From positions 2,146,451 to 2,210,450 of the forward strand of contig NZ_CP020991.1 of NCBI RefSeq assembly GCF_002874775.1: a stretch of 64,000 nucleotides of DNA, read 5' to 3'. The translations under genes were made by a program, and so were the position numbers. The notes beneath the pieces were generated by a model. That model saw only the letters and a list, made by a program, of their open reading frames with translations. It had not been told where the DNA came from and ran no database searches. Positions 53,100 to 61,810 of the stretch are shown here, piece after piece. Origin of the DNA: Monoglobus pectinilyticus (GTDB taxonomy: Bacteria > Bacillota > Clostridia > Monoglobales > Monoglobaceae). Every line of letters begins with the position of its first letter. Positions within the stretch are counted from its first letter, which is position 1.

Positions 53100-54530
53100 A
53101 TGGAAAACTATAAGTATGATGTGAAGTCATCAAAGGCAGAGGAATTTATTAATGACGGAGAGATAAACGATACGCTGAAATATGCCTCAGAAAATAAGAC
53201 AAACAGAACGCTGATTAAATCAATAATTGAAAAAGCAAGGGAAAGAAAGGGACTGAATCACAGGGAAGCCGCTGTTCTTTTGGATTGTGAACTGGAGGAC
53301 TTAAACCAGGAGATGTTTGAGTTAGCCAGGGAGATAAAACAAAAGATATATGGAAACCGCATAGTTATGTTTGCTCCGCTGTATCTTTCAAATTATTGCG
53401 TTAACGGTTGTGTATACTGCCCGTATCATGCAAAAAATAAAACCATATGCCGCAAAAAACTGACACAGGAACAAGTGAGAGCGGAAACGATAGCGCTGCA
53501 GGATATGGGTCACAAGCGTTTGGCTTTGGAGGCCGGAGAGGATCCGGTCAACAATCCGCTTGAATATATACTGGAATGTATAGACACCATCTACAGCATA
53601 AAACACAAAAATGGTGCTATACGCAGAGTTAATGTGAATATAGCGGCGACTACTGTTGAAAATTATAAGAGGCTGAAAGACGCCGGAATAGGCACATACA
53701 TATTGTTTCAGGAAACGTATAACAAAGAAAATTACCTGAATCTTCATCCCACCGGTCCTAAACATGATTATGCTTATCATACTGAGGCTATGGACAGAGC
53801 TATGCAGGGAGGTATTGATGACGTGGGCTGCGGCGTGCTGTTCGGATTAAATTTGTACAGATATGACTTTGTTGGTCTTCTAATGCATGCCGAGCATCTT
53901 GAGGCAGCTTTTGGGGTAGGTCCGCACACTATCAGTGTTCCGAGAATCTGTCCGGCTGATGATATTGACGTTGAAGATTTTTCAAACGCTGTTTCAGATG
54001 AGATATTCCAAAAGATAATTGCTGTTATTCGAATTGCAGTACCATATACCGGTATGATTATTTCAACCAGAGAGAGCCAAAAGAGCCGTGAAAAAGCCCT
54101 GCAGCTTGGAATTTCACAAATAAGCGGAGCGTCAAGCACCAGCGTTGGGGGATATGTGGAGAAAGAAACTGACGAAAATAACACTGCCCAATTTGACAGA
54201 AGCGATACGAGAACACTGGATGAGGTTCTTAACTGGCTGTTGGAGCTTGGATATATACCCAGCTTCTGTACTGCCTGTTATCGTCAGGGCAGAACAGGAG
54301 ACCGTTTTATGCCTTTGGCAAAATCGGGAGCTATACAGAATTGCTGTCAGCCTAACGCACTTTTGACGCTTAAAGAGTATCTTGAGGATTATGCTTCAAA
54401 AGATACCAAAATAAAAGGCGACAAAGTTATTGCCGCTGAAGTTAAGAAAATTCCAAATGATAAGGTTAGAGAAACAACTATTGATTATTTGGATAAGATT
54501 GTTCATGGAAGCCGAGATTTTAGATTTTAA
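53100..54530 (+). CDS. hydG: [FeFe]-hydrogenase maturation radical SAM tyrosine lyase HydG
   Basis: The 476-residue enzyme cleaves tyrosine to p-cresol, CO and cyanide for assembly of the H-cluster. The radical SAM cluster motif is C100-x3-C104-x2-C107 in YCVNGCVYC. The C-terminal auxiliary cluster motif is C390-x2-C393-x22-C416 (CTACYRQGRTGD...CCQPNA), diagnostic of HydG against ThiH. AAGGAG precedes the ATG. HydE, HydF and the hydrogenase itself are not in this window. It is probably co-transcribed with the TM1266-like gene behind an attenuator-like leader, and is followed by a terminator. Confidence 0.96.
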   Translation: MENYKYDVKSSKAEEFINDGEINDTLKYASENKTNRTLIKSIIEKARERKGLNHREAAVLLDCELEDLNQEMFELAREIKQKIYGNRIVMFAPLYLSNYCVNGCVYCPYHAKNKTICRKKLTQEQVRAETIALQDMGHKRLALEAGEDPVNNPLEYILECIDTIYSIKHKNGAIRRVNVNIAATTVENYKRLKDAGIGTYILFQETYNKENYLNLHPTGPKHDYAYHTEAMDRAMQGGIDDVGCGVLFGLNLYRYDFVGLLMHAEHLEAAFGVGPHTISVPRICPADDIDVEDFSNAVSDEIFQKIIAVIRIAVPYTGMIISTRESQKSREKALQLGISQISGASSTSVGGYVEKETDENNTAQFDRSDTRTLDEVLNWLLELGYIPSFCTACYRQGRTGDRFMPLAKSGAIQNCCQPNALLTLKEYLEDYASKDTKIKGDKVIAAEVKKIPNDKVRETTIDYLDKIVHGSRDFRF

Positions 54531-54535
54531 ATTAT

Positions 54536-54616
54536 AAACAGCCGCATTTCGAGATTGCTTTAAAAGTTGGAATAAAAATCGAGCTTTTGAAGTTAGTTCA
54601 TTTGCGGCTGTTTTTT
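54536..54616 (+). terminator. Terminator of hydG
   Basis: AACAGCCGCA near 54537 pairs with TGCGGCTGTT near 54603, enclosing a long loop with its own weak hairpin, then TTTTTT. Confidence 0.8.
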
Positions 54617-54806
54617 GTATTTTATAATAAAAATAGCGTGTTAATGGAGAAGTGTTACTGTGTGCTTTCAAATATATTATATGCACGGACTTTTTTTATT
54701 AAACCTGAAGTGTTAGTAACCCCAATTGAGGTGTGAATATGTAAAATGTTAACTTATTCCGACAAATCTGCTTCAACATTAATATATAATTAAAGCAGAT
54801 TTTTTG
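54617..54806 (+). other. Stretch between two terminators ending in an orphan terminator hairpin
   Basis: AATCTGCTT (54765-54773) and AAGCAGATT (54793-54801) form a 9-bp stem followed by TTTT, yet no gene lies between it and the hydG terminator. A 30-codon frame from ATG 54643 has no ribosome binding site. A short non-coding RNA ending here is possible. Confidence 0.35.
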
Positions 54807-54971
54807 CTGGTAAGACACGCATCCTAGGTAAGTTTTAAAATTTACTCTATGTTCATATCACACGCTCACCTATATATGCTAAGTGTGTGATGACAATTAT
54901 AGTATACAGAATTTTGTTAAGGTTTTTTATTCAATATCAAAAACTACTTAGTTGTGATGATATACATCCTT

Positions 54972-55200
54972 CTATTTTCATCTTGAATCTGTGCTTCAAG
55001 ATGAAAAGCCTTGAACTTTTCCGTTGACTTTGTAAATTGCAGTTAATAAAGATTTCTCGAATTCCGGTTGATTACTTATAGAAAAACTGAGTTTTCGGTA
55101 TAAATAAATACACAAAAATCAGGATTTTCAGTGAACCTCGGAAGGGCAAACGTAGTTTGCCGCGTTAGGTGGGCTATTATCTGAAAACGCAGTGTTCAAT
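54972..55200 (+). repeat. Mosaic structured repeat, distant copy (+ orientation)
   Basis: This is the same element as at 4.5-6.7 kb, about 50 kb away. It has a 13-bp perfect hairpin (TTTTCATCTTGAA at 54975-54987 with its complement at 54995-55007), the CCTTGAACTTTTCCGTTGAC block, a GTGAACCTCGG block, a variable hairpin (GGCAAAC-GTA-GTTTGCC at 55145-55161), GCGTTAGGTGGGC, and the GAAAAC-GCA-GTGTTC end at 55182-55196. The sequence TACTTAGTTGTGATG just upstream (near 54947) also occurs inside the loop insertion of copy R1. It lacks the AGAAAAAGAAA module. Confidence 0.85.
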
Positions 55201-55209
55201 GCTATATAC

Positions 55210-55479
55210 TTTCCAGGTTAAAAAATCTTTATTGCGTTACGTGAAAAAATAAAATTATTCTGTTAACAAATATAAATATAATAAAAAACAAAGATATTTT
55301 ATATAAATCGAAAAATATTTATACCGTCATAAAAAATGTGTGTATGTCAATCCTATTTTATTGTTTATTTTGTTTTTTAAATCCCATTGCTTTTTTAGAA
55401 TTATGTTATTATAATATTATATGAAGGCTGAATCTTTTCATCATTGAAAAAGGTTTGGTTTTTCATTTTAGTTTAACAA
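55210..55479. other. AT-rich leader region of the FUSC-family gene
   Basis: No gene is visible. A hairpin with AATCTTTTCATCATTGAAAAAGG-like pairing (arms CTTTTCA and TGAAAAAG) lies near 55434-55452, and TATAAT-like sequence occurs near 55410-55420. Confidence 0.35.
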
Positions 55480-55509
55480 ATGTTTGTTAGACGAGGAAAG
55501 AGGATGAAT

Positions 55510-57255
55510 ATGGGAAAGGATTTTATTATAGAAAATTTAAAAAACGCTGGAAAAAATATTAAAGAAAATTTTAAATCTTATACATTGGATTTTATTTTTA
55601 TAGTGTTGTTTATATCAGTGTTTCAAACAGTATTTGGTCAGGAAAATAATATAGTCGGAGTTATATTAACTATATTGATGGCTTCATCAATGATGAGAGA
55701 TTTGACTTCTACGCCTTTAAAACATTTAGTGATTCAATCTTCGGTTTTGGTGGCTATGGCGGTTTCTGCCTGTTTGGTAGTGATTCTTAACCCGTGGATT
55801 GCTCTTATAATTAATTTTATTATGATAACGATAATATTATATTCTTTTACATATGAGTACGCTAGTAATCTATATTTTCCATATATTTTATCCTACTTGT
55901 TTATGATTTTTATTGGACCTGTTACCTTGGAACAGCTGCCGAAACGTGTTTTGAGTATGCTGGCGGGCGCTCTGTGTATAATGGTATATCAGTTTGTCAA
56001 AGGAAGAAAACGGGTTGTTGATACAACGAGGGATTCGCTGACTGTAATAATAGACGAGGCTTTGGTTTGTACTCAGTGTTTAATTGACGGAGCCGGTAAA
56101 CCGGCAGATTTAGAAGAGGTCCGCAAAAATTTGTATAAGCTTTGTAAAATGGTCTATGAGCGCAGAAAAAGGGTTTTATGTGTGTCTGACGCCAACTTTG
56201 CCATGATAGACAGTGCCAGGGGATTAGAAAATCTAATATTGGTTTTATATGAAATGACCGGTCCGATAACGCCTGACAGAATTGAGATTTTAAAGAAAGT
56301 TAAAGAAAAACTTAAGGAATTCCGTGCATTTGTGCAGCGTGAAGTGAATTGCTTAAAAGATATGGATTTCTCTGATTTTGCCGGAAGTAATTCTTCAGTG
56401 GAGATTGAGGAAATTTTTAGGTGCGTAGAATATATAGCTATACATTTAAAACGAATGACAGATCCTAAACGTCGGGTTAAATACCGCCGAACTGTTTTAT
56501 CATTTGCGGTGCGTTTAAAAGCGGCATTAAATCTGAGTCCTGTTCGTGTTGTGTATGCGCTTAGGGTTGCAGTTTTGCTCTCAGCGGCGACTTTAATAGT
56601 GCAGCTTTTGGGACTGCCCCATGGAAAGTGGCTTTTGTTTACTATTGCCTCAGTTTCTTTGCCATATGCTGATGATGTTGGGAAAAAGGCGAGACAGCGT
56701 TTTACAGCAAGCGTTATCGGATGTGTAATAGGTATGGCCTCATATGCTTTAGTTCCGTCAGCTGTCGGGCGTACAGCTCTCATGATGTTTTCGGGATATA
56801 TCAGTTACTATTTTTCGGGTTATACCGGAACATTTGCGTGTTCAACAATCGGCGCTTTGGGCGGGGCTGTCTTTATGAACGGTTTTGGCTGGTATGACGT
56901 TGGGAGCATGGCTGTGGTTCGAATAGTGTATATTGCAGTAGGAATTCTAGCAGCAGTGGCAGCAAACCGTTTGATATTGCCATTTAGAAGGTCTGCTGCA
57001 ACAAAACAGCTCTGGAAGAAGTATGAGAATACGGTTAAACTTCTTACGGTGATATGTGAAAGTGACGATGCAGATACACAATTGTATTACAGTTTAGTAA
57101 TACAGTCGCACCTGCTTGAGGAAAAACTGTTGGAGAATGCTATTAATGAAAATTGGAATGGTATTGATAATATGCTTAGCGAGTGCCGAGCTTTGGTGCG
57201 CAGCGCTCACAGGAAAAATTCTTTTGGTACTTTGATTGCAAATAATCTCAGCTAG
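55510..57255 (+). CDS. FUSC-family (aromatic acid exporter-like) membrane protein
   Basis: The frame extends to ATG 55480, but AAAGAGG at 55497-55503 best serves ATG 55510, giving 581 residues (ATG 55504 is an alternative). Two blocks of about five or six helices (about 25-160 and 365-490) flank long cytoplasmic segments. The second block holds the FUSC_2 pattern RVVYALRVAVLLSAATL, GKWLLFTIASVSLPY and RFTASVIGCVIG. Related proteins (YhcP/AaeB, YqjA-type) export aromatic acids or are orphan transporters. No membrane-fusion partner lies beside it, so the substrate is open. Confidence 0.82.
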   Translation: MGKDFIIENLKNAGKNIKENFKSYTLDFIFIVLFISVFQTVFGQENNIVGVILTILMASSMMRDLTSTPLKHLVIQSSVLVAMAVSACLVVILNPWIALIINFIMITIILYSFTYEYASNLYFPYILSYLFMIFIGPVTLEQLPKRVLSMLAGALCIMVYQFVKGRKRVVDTTRDSLTVIIDEALVCTQCLIDGAGKPADLEEVRKNLYKLCKMVYERRKRVLCVSDANFAMIDSARGLENLILVLYEMTGPITPDRIEILKKVKEKLKEFRAFVQREVNCLKDMDFSDFAGSNSSVEIEEIFRCVEYIAIHLKRMTDPKRRVKYRRTVLSFAVRLKAALNLSPVRVVYALRVAVLLSAATLIVQLLGLPHGKWLLFTIASVSLPYADDVGKKARQRFTASVIGCVIGMASYALVPSAVGRTALMMFSGYISYYFSGYTGTFACSTIGALGGAVFMNGFGWYDVGSMAVVRIVYIAVGILAAVAANRLILPFRRSAATKQLWKKYENTVKLLTVICESDDADTQLYYSLVIQSHLLEEKLLENAINENWNGIDNMLSECRALVRSAHRKNSFGTLIANNLS

Positions 57256-57258
57256 TTA

Positions 57259-57930
57259 TTATATAAACTTCCAATTTTTATTTATACTATTGGCGGCGGT
57301 TTCAAAGTGATATTTTAGAATTCCCAAATCGATTTTTGAGTAAGCGCCGCCAAAAGACTTAACGCTGACTTCTAAATCATTGAGTGAAAAGAAAAATTTT
57401 TGCCGGTTCATTGCTGTTGGTGCCAGCATAGCGGAATTTACTCCTGCTAAAAACCAGTCGGGGATGTTTTCATTATAATCGCAGACTTTTTCTATGGGTT
57501 TGTTTTTATGCGGTTTCCCTTGGGTCTGACCATAGCCTAGAGTGATTACGCAGACCAGTTTTTCACCGTCTCCGGCAGTATAGCTGCTTTTCTTTTTCTT
57601 ATATGTTGCAGCTACCCAGCAGGTATTAAGACCCAGCTGTTGAGCTTTCAGCACTAAGTGTTCTCCGTAATAACCTATTTTTTCATCAAGATTAACATCT
57701 GATTTGCTCACCATGGCAAAATAGTTTGTAACATTTTTGAACATGCCGTAGTGTGCCGTAAAACCACTGAAAGCTTCCGGTTCATTAGTAATCAGCTGTA
57801 TATTGAGATTGCTTTTGTGATTGCAAACTTCTACCTCAGACTTTAGTTCCTCTATAATATTATTTGGGATAATTTGATTAGTATATTTTCTAACTGAATG
57901 ACGGTTATTTATTGCTTCTGAAATATTCAT
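57259..57930 (-). CDS. Nitroreductase family protein (TM1586-like)
   Basis: AAAGGAGG (57939-57946) selects ATG 57930, giving 223 residues. The N-terminus has ISEAINNRHSVRKYTNQII, the FMN-contacting arginine motif of nitroreductases. LVLKAQQLGLNTCWVAATY and VITLGYGQTQGKPHKNKP belong to the TM1586-type branch. AMLAPTAMNRQKFFF is the second flavin contact. It should be an FMN-dependent NAD(P)H oxidoreductase; the substrate is unknown. It stands alone and converges on the FUSC-family gene with only 3 bp between stops, so the two may share or interfere in termination. Confidence 0.87.
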   Translation of the reverse strand: MNISEAINNRHSVRKYTNQIIPNNIIEELKSEVEVCNHKSNLNIQLITNEPEAFSGFTAHYGMFKNVTNYFAMVSKSDVNLDEKIGYYGEHLVLKAQQLGLNTCWVAATYKKKKSSYTAGDGEKLVCVITLGYGQTQGKPHKNKPIEKVCDYNENIPDWFLAGVNSAMLAPTAMNRQKFFFSLNDLEVSVKSFGGAYSKIDLGILKYHFETAANSINKNWKFI

Positions 57931-58039
57931 GAATATTACCTCCTTTAGCCAATTATACACATATAAAAATGAATAGTCAAAATAATTTTTTATAGGATAA
58001 AATATGATTTTGTCAAATGGACAGATTATTTGGTGTTTT

Positions 58040-58114
58040 TGTTGTTACAATTGAACAACATATAGAAATGTTCATAAAAAATCGCTTGACATGAATTTAA
58101 CGGTAACTTATAAT
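58040..58114 (+). promoter_or_regulatory. Consensus promoter of recA with an upstream inverted repeat
   Basis: TTGACA (58086-58091) and TATAAT (58109-58114) with exactly 17 bp between them make a perfect promoter. Upstream, TGTTGTT (58040-58046) and AACAACA (58054-58060) form a 7-bp inverted repeat with a 7-bp gap. I did not find a canonical LexA box (GAAC-N4-GTTC). Confidence 0.8.
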
Positions 58115-58191
58115 ACTATCATTAGATAAATTCACATAAAGATAAATACCATATAACCTATATGGTGTATTATAGAAATGAGGAAAATGTA

Positions 58192-59256
58192 ATGAATGAA
58201 GAAAAGAAAAAAGCTCTTGACCTTGCACTGAGTCATATTGAAAAACAATATGGATCCGGCGCTGTAATGCGTCTTGGAGAAAAGCCTGATGCAAATGTTG
58301 AGGCAATCCCTACCGGGGCTTTGTCACTTGATATTGCATTGGGAATCGGCGGAATACCCAGAGGCAGGATTATTGAAATATATGGACCTGAATCGTCAGG
58401 TAAGACAACTGTTGCCCTGCATGTGGTAGCACAAGTGCAGAAAATGGGCGGAGAAGCAGCGTTTATAGACGCCGAACATGCTCTTGACCCTATTTATGCT
58501 GAGGCTTTGGGAGTTCAGACCGATGATTTGATAGTATCACAGCCGGATACCGGAGAACAGGCTTTAGAAATAACCGAACAGCTTGTAAGAAGCGGTGCGG
58601 TTGATGTAATAGTTATTGACTCTGTTGCAGCGCTTGTTCCTAAAGCAGAAATTGAAGGGCTTATGGGTGATTCTCATGTGGGGCTCCAGGCAAGACTGAT
58701 GTCTCAGGCTCTCAGAAAGCTGGCAGGTATTATTTCGAAGTCTAATACAACTGCAATTTTTATAAATCAGCTGCGTGAAAAAGTTGGGGTTATGTTTGGC
58801 AATCCTGAGACTACTACCGGCGGACGTGCGCTGAAATTCTATGCTTCCGTAAGGCTCGATGTCAGACGTATCGAAAGTCTTAAAGGCGACGGCGGAGTTA
58901 TAGGAAACAGAACAAGAATAAAAGTAGTTAAAAATAAGGTTGCTCCGCCGTTTAAAGAAGCTGAATTTGATATTATGTATGGTGAGGGAATATCAAGAGA
59001 AGGAAATATACTTGACGTTGCCGTTGATATGGATATAGTTAAAAAGAGCGGCTCGTGGTTCAGTTATAATGAGGAAAGGCTGGGACAGGGACGTGAAACT
59101 GTTAAGTCTATTTTAAAGGATAATCCTGAGCTTGCTGATGAGATAGAAAATAAGATTCGTGAAAGCGCCGGACTGCCTATGATTGGAGAAGAGGCGGAGA
59201 GCATGTTTGACGAAAAGCCTGTTGCAGGATTAGAAAAACCAAAGAAGAAAAAATAA
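58192..59256 (+). CDS. recA: Recombinase RecA
   Basis: GAGGA at 58180-58184 selects ATG 58192, giving 354 residues beginning [20 protein letters not shown]. The Walker A motif is GPESSGKTT (about 67-75). Walker B-like [18 protein letters not shown], the L2 loop region [13 protein letters not shown] and the MAW-type [11 protein letters not shown] follow. The C-terminus is acidic then Lys-rich (KPKKKK). It forms the filament for homologous recombination and SOS induction. recX follows at 37 bp, as is usual. Confidence 0.97.
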   Translation: MNEEKKKALDLALSHIEKQYGSGAVMRLGEKPDANVEAIPTGALSLDIALGIGGIPRGRIIEIYGPESSGKTTVALHVVAQVQKMGGEAAFIDAEHALDPIYAEALGVQTDDLIVSQPDTGEQALEITEQLVRSGAVDVIVIDSVAALVPKAEIEGLMGDSHVGLQARLMSQALRKLAGIISKSNTTAIFINQLREKVGVMFGNPETTTGGRALKFYASVRLDVRRIESLKGDGGVIGNRTRIKVVKNKVAPPFKEAEFDIMYGEGISREGNILDVAVDMDIVKKSGSWFSYNEERLGQGRETVKSILKDNPELADEIENKIRESAGLPMIGEEAESMFDEKPVAGLEKPKKKK

Positions 59257-59293
59257 ATTGTTTTGAATACTTCTATTTAGGTAAGTGATAAAA

Positions 59294-59767
59294 ATGATGG
59301 ATGAGATATTAAAAGGGAAAAAACTTGCTATGAGATTTCTCGCTTCAAGAATGTATACCTCAAGAGAAATCTTTGATAAACTGCGCCGTAAAGGCTATAG
59401 TTCAGAATTGGCGGAGAGTATAGTAAGTGAACTTATCAGTGAAGGTTTTTTAGATGACAAACATTATGCTGACTGTTATATTGCTGATGGTGTAAACATA
59501 GGATACAAGGGGACTTTTCGTATCAGGCAGGAACTCTTGCGCAAAGGCGTATCGTCTTCAATAATTGACCGCGCGTTTGATGAGGCTGATGTTGACCCGG
59601 AGAATGCCTTGCGTGAATTTGTAAAGCAAAGGCTGCAGGTTGCTGATATTACTACAAGAAAAGAGTATGAAAAATTCAGAACCATGCTGGCACGCCGAGG
59701 CTTTTCGCTCAGTGAGATAAGAACCGTTTTGGATGAGTTAGATATAGAGTTTTACTTAGAGGATTAG
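59294..59767 (+). CDS. recX: RecX, regulator of RecA
   Basis: AGGTAAG (59279-59285) supports ATG 59294 over the GTG at 59285, giving 157 residues. The protein is built of three-helix RecX repeats. The first has AMRFLASRMYTSREIFDKLRRKGYS (as FLASRMYTSREIFDKL and GYSSELAESIV) and GFLDDKHYADCYI, the family signature. RecX binds the RecA filament and limits its activity. Its position directly after recA supports the call. Confidence 0.92.
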   Translation: MMDEILKGKKLAMRFLASRMYTSREIFDKLRRKGYSSELAESIVSELISEGFLDDKHYADCYIADGVNIGYKGTFRIRQELLRKGVSSSIIDRAFDEADVDPENALREFVKQRLQVADITTRKEYEKFRTMLARRGFSLSEIRTVLDELDIEFYLED

Positions 59768-59792
59768 ATTGAAATTTAAGGAGAAAGCCGAT

Positions 59793-61115
59793 TTGAAAAA
59801 AATATCTATGGCGTCGCTCGGATGCTCAAAAAATCAGATAGACAGCGAACAAATGCTGTCAATACTTGAAGAAGCCGGTTATGAGATTTGTGAGAATGAA
59901 GAGGATGCAAATATCATAATCGTTAATACATGCACATTTATTGAGGATGCTCAGCGAGAATCGATTGACTGTATTCTTGAGCTTTCACAATACAAAAATT
60001 CCGGCAATGCTGAATTATTGATAGTAACCGGCTGTCTTGCGCAGCGGTATAAGGAGCAGATATTATCTGAGATACCCGAGGTTGACGCGGTTATAGGAAC
60101 TAACGAGTATGACAGAATAGCCGAGGTTATAGAAAGCTGCCTGAACGAAGACGATAAACCTGTTAAATGTTCGGAGAAGCCGCTTCTTTGTGAGCACGAA
60201 AGGGTTCGTACCACCCCTGGATATACAGCTTTTTTAAAGATAGCCGAGGGCTGTGATAACCGTTGTACATATTGTGTTATACCATCTATCCGCGGAAATT
60301 ACAGAAGCCGTAAAGTTGAGGACATTTTAGATGAAGCTCATAAAATGGCTAAGGACGGAGTTAAAGAAATTATTGTAATAGCTCAGGACACAACTAGATA
60401 TGGTATTGATATTTATGATGAATATGCCCTTCCGAAACTTCTCAGAGAGCTTTGCAGGATAGACGGAATAGAATGGGTGAGGATTCATTATTGTTATCCG
60501 GAGCTTGTGACTGATGAGCTGATTGATGTTATAGCAGAAGAAAACAAAATTTGTAATTATCTTGATATACCTATTCAGCATATAAATGATAAAATTTTAA
60601 AGCGGATGGGACGAAGAACAGATAAGGAACAAATAGTTACTTTGTTGAGTAAGCTTAGGAGGAGAATACCCGATATAGTTATAAGAACATCTCTTATCGT
60701 TGGATTTCCGGGAGAGAGCGAGTCTGACTTTTTGGAGCTGAATGAGTTTGTTGAAAAAGCTGAATTTGACAGGCTCGGCGTATTTACTTATTCGAGAGAA
60801 GAGGATACGCCTGCATATAATCTTCCTGACCAGGTTGATGAAGAAGAAAAAGTGCGCCGCCAAGAAATGATAATGTTTACGCAGGCAGAAATAGACGATA
60901 TGAAGAATCAGAACAAAATCGGAAGTATTGTCAAAGTGCTTGTTGAAGGGCGTGATGAAATAATAAAAAGTTATTACGGCAGAACTTATGCAGATTCCAT
61001 GGAGATAGACGGAAAAGTGTTTTTTAAATCGGGAAGAAAGCTTAATGAAGGCGATTTTGTTGATGTTAAAGTTGAACAGGCAATGGATATGGATTTATTT
61101 GGATCTGAGGTATAA
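59793..61115 (+). CDS. rimO: Ribosomal protein S12 methylthiotransferase RimO
   Basis: The open frame begins at TTG 59769, but AAGGAG at 59778-59783 points to TTG 59793, giving 440 residues starting KKISMASLGCSKNQIDSEQML, the normal RimO N-terminus. Domains are the N-terminal methylthiotransferase domain with three cluster cysteines (in LGCSKN, NTCTFI and TGCLAQRY), the radical SAM core with CDNRCTYCVIP, and a C-terminal TRAM domain (about 375-440). The SLGCSKN start and length distinguish it from MiaB. It methylthiolates an aspartate of ribosomal protein S12. Confidence 0.94.
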   Translation: MKKISMASLGCSKNQIDSEQMLSILEEAGYEICENEEDANIIIVNTCTFIEDAQRESIDCILELSQYKNSGNAELLIVTGCLAQRYKEQILSEIPEVDAVIGTNEYDRIAEVIESCLNEDDKPVKCSEKPLLCEHERVRTTPGYTAFLKIAEGCDNRCTYCVIPSIRGNYRSRKVEDILDEAHKMAKDGVKEIIVIAQDTTRYGIDIYDEYALPKLLRELCRIDGIEWVRIHYCYPELVTDELIDVIAEENKICNYLDIPIQHINDKILKRMGRRTDKEQIVTLLSKLRRRIPDIVIRTSLIVGFPGESESDFLELNEFVEKAEFDRLGVFTYSREEDTPAYNLPDQVDEEEKVRRQEMIMFTQAEIDDMKNQNKIGSIVKVLVEGRDEIIKSYYGRTYADSMEIDGKVFFKSGRKLNEGDFVDVKVEQAMDMDLFGSEV

Positions 61116-61161
61116 CTTGTGCAATTAATGATTTATAAAATTGTTTTTTGGAGGAAATAAT

Positions 61162-61728
61162 ATGAACTTACCTAATAAATTAACTTTGCTTAGAGTGATA
61201 CTGATACCATTGTTTATGATTTTATTCTTGAGCTGCGGCACTGTTGGTTTATATTTAGCCTTGGTGACTTTTATTTTGGCGGCTGTGACTGATTTTTTTG
61301 ATGGTCAAATAGCCAGAAGAACAAACAGCGTTACAACATTTGGAAAACTTATGGATCCAATGGCGGATAAACTTTTGACACTGGGAGCATTAGTTTGTTT
61401 TTTGGCTGCAGATGTGCCTTATATAAACGCATGGGTTTTGATAATAATTATTGCAAGAGAATTGATTGTAACTGGTATGCGTATGCTGGCTCTTGAACAA
61501 AACAGGGTTATTTCAGCCAGCTTCTTTGGAAAGCTTAAAACTGTTTCACAATTTGCAATGATTATTGTGGTGCTGATAAATCAAATAGTAATGGTTGGAA
61601 AAGATCCATTGCAGGGGGGATTCGGCAATTTTCTTGTAATGATATTGGTTATAATCTCTGTAGTGCTGACTGTTCTTTCAGGGATAGATTATGTATATAA
61701 AAACAGGGAATTGTTAACGTTTAAGTAA
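61162..61728 (+). CDS. pgsA: CDP-diacylglycerol-glycerol-3-phosphate 3-phosphatidyltransferase
   Basis: GGAGG seven bases upstream selects ATG 61162, giving 188 residues beginning NLPNKLTLLRVILIP. The CDP-alcohol phosphotransferase motif DG-x2-AR-x8-G-x3-D-x3-D is complete (DGQIARRTNSVTTFGKLMD then PMAD). Four to six transmembrane helices surround it. It makes phosphatidylglycerol phosphate, precursor of phosphatidylglycerol, the acyl donor for Lgt. It lies between rimO and plsX, a common Firmicute order. Confidence 0.94.
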   Translation: MNLPNKLTLLRVILIPLFMILFLSCGTVGLYLALVTFILAAVTDFFDGQIARRTNSVTTFGKLMDPMADKLLTLGALVCFLAADVPYINAWVLIIIIARELIVTGMRMLALEQNRVISASFFGKLKTVSQFAMIIVVLINQIVMVGKDPLQGGFGNFLVMILVIISVVLTVLSGIDYVYKNRELLTFK

Positions 61729-61733
61729 CGGGG

Positions 61734-61753
61734 ATGTTACATGAATGTAACAT
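61734..61753 (+). promoter_or_regulatory. Perfect 9-bp-arm palindrome upstream of plsX
   Basis: ATGTTACAT (61734-61742) and ATGTAACAT (61745-61753) are separated by GA. No T-run follows, so it looks like a protein-binding site. It lies between pgsA and the plsX-fabH-fabK genes. A regulator of phospholipid or fatty-acid synthesis is an attractive guess, but the sequence does not match the FapR or FabT sites I know. Confidence 0.55.
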
Positions 61754-61810
61754 GTATTGAAATTTTGAGAGTTTTATATTAATGTGTTAGCGATAGATAG
61801 GAATGAGAAT

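Noticed and set aside
54643-54735. 30-codon frame after hydG
   Set aside because: It has no ribosome binding site or similarity; it is more likely part of a non-coding transcript or spacer.
58021-58085. LexA SOS box before recA
   Set aside because: GAAC and GTTC occur near 58053-58074 but with a 13-bp spacing and not the 4-bp spacing needed.
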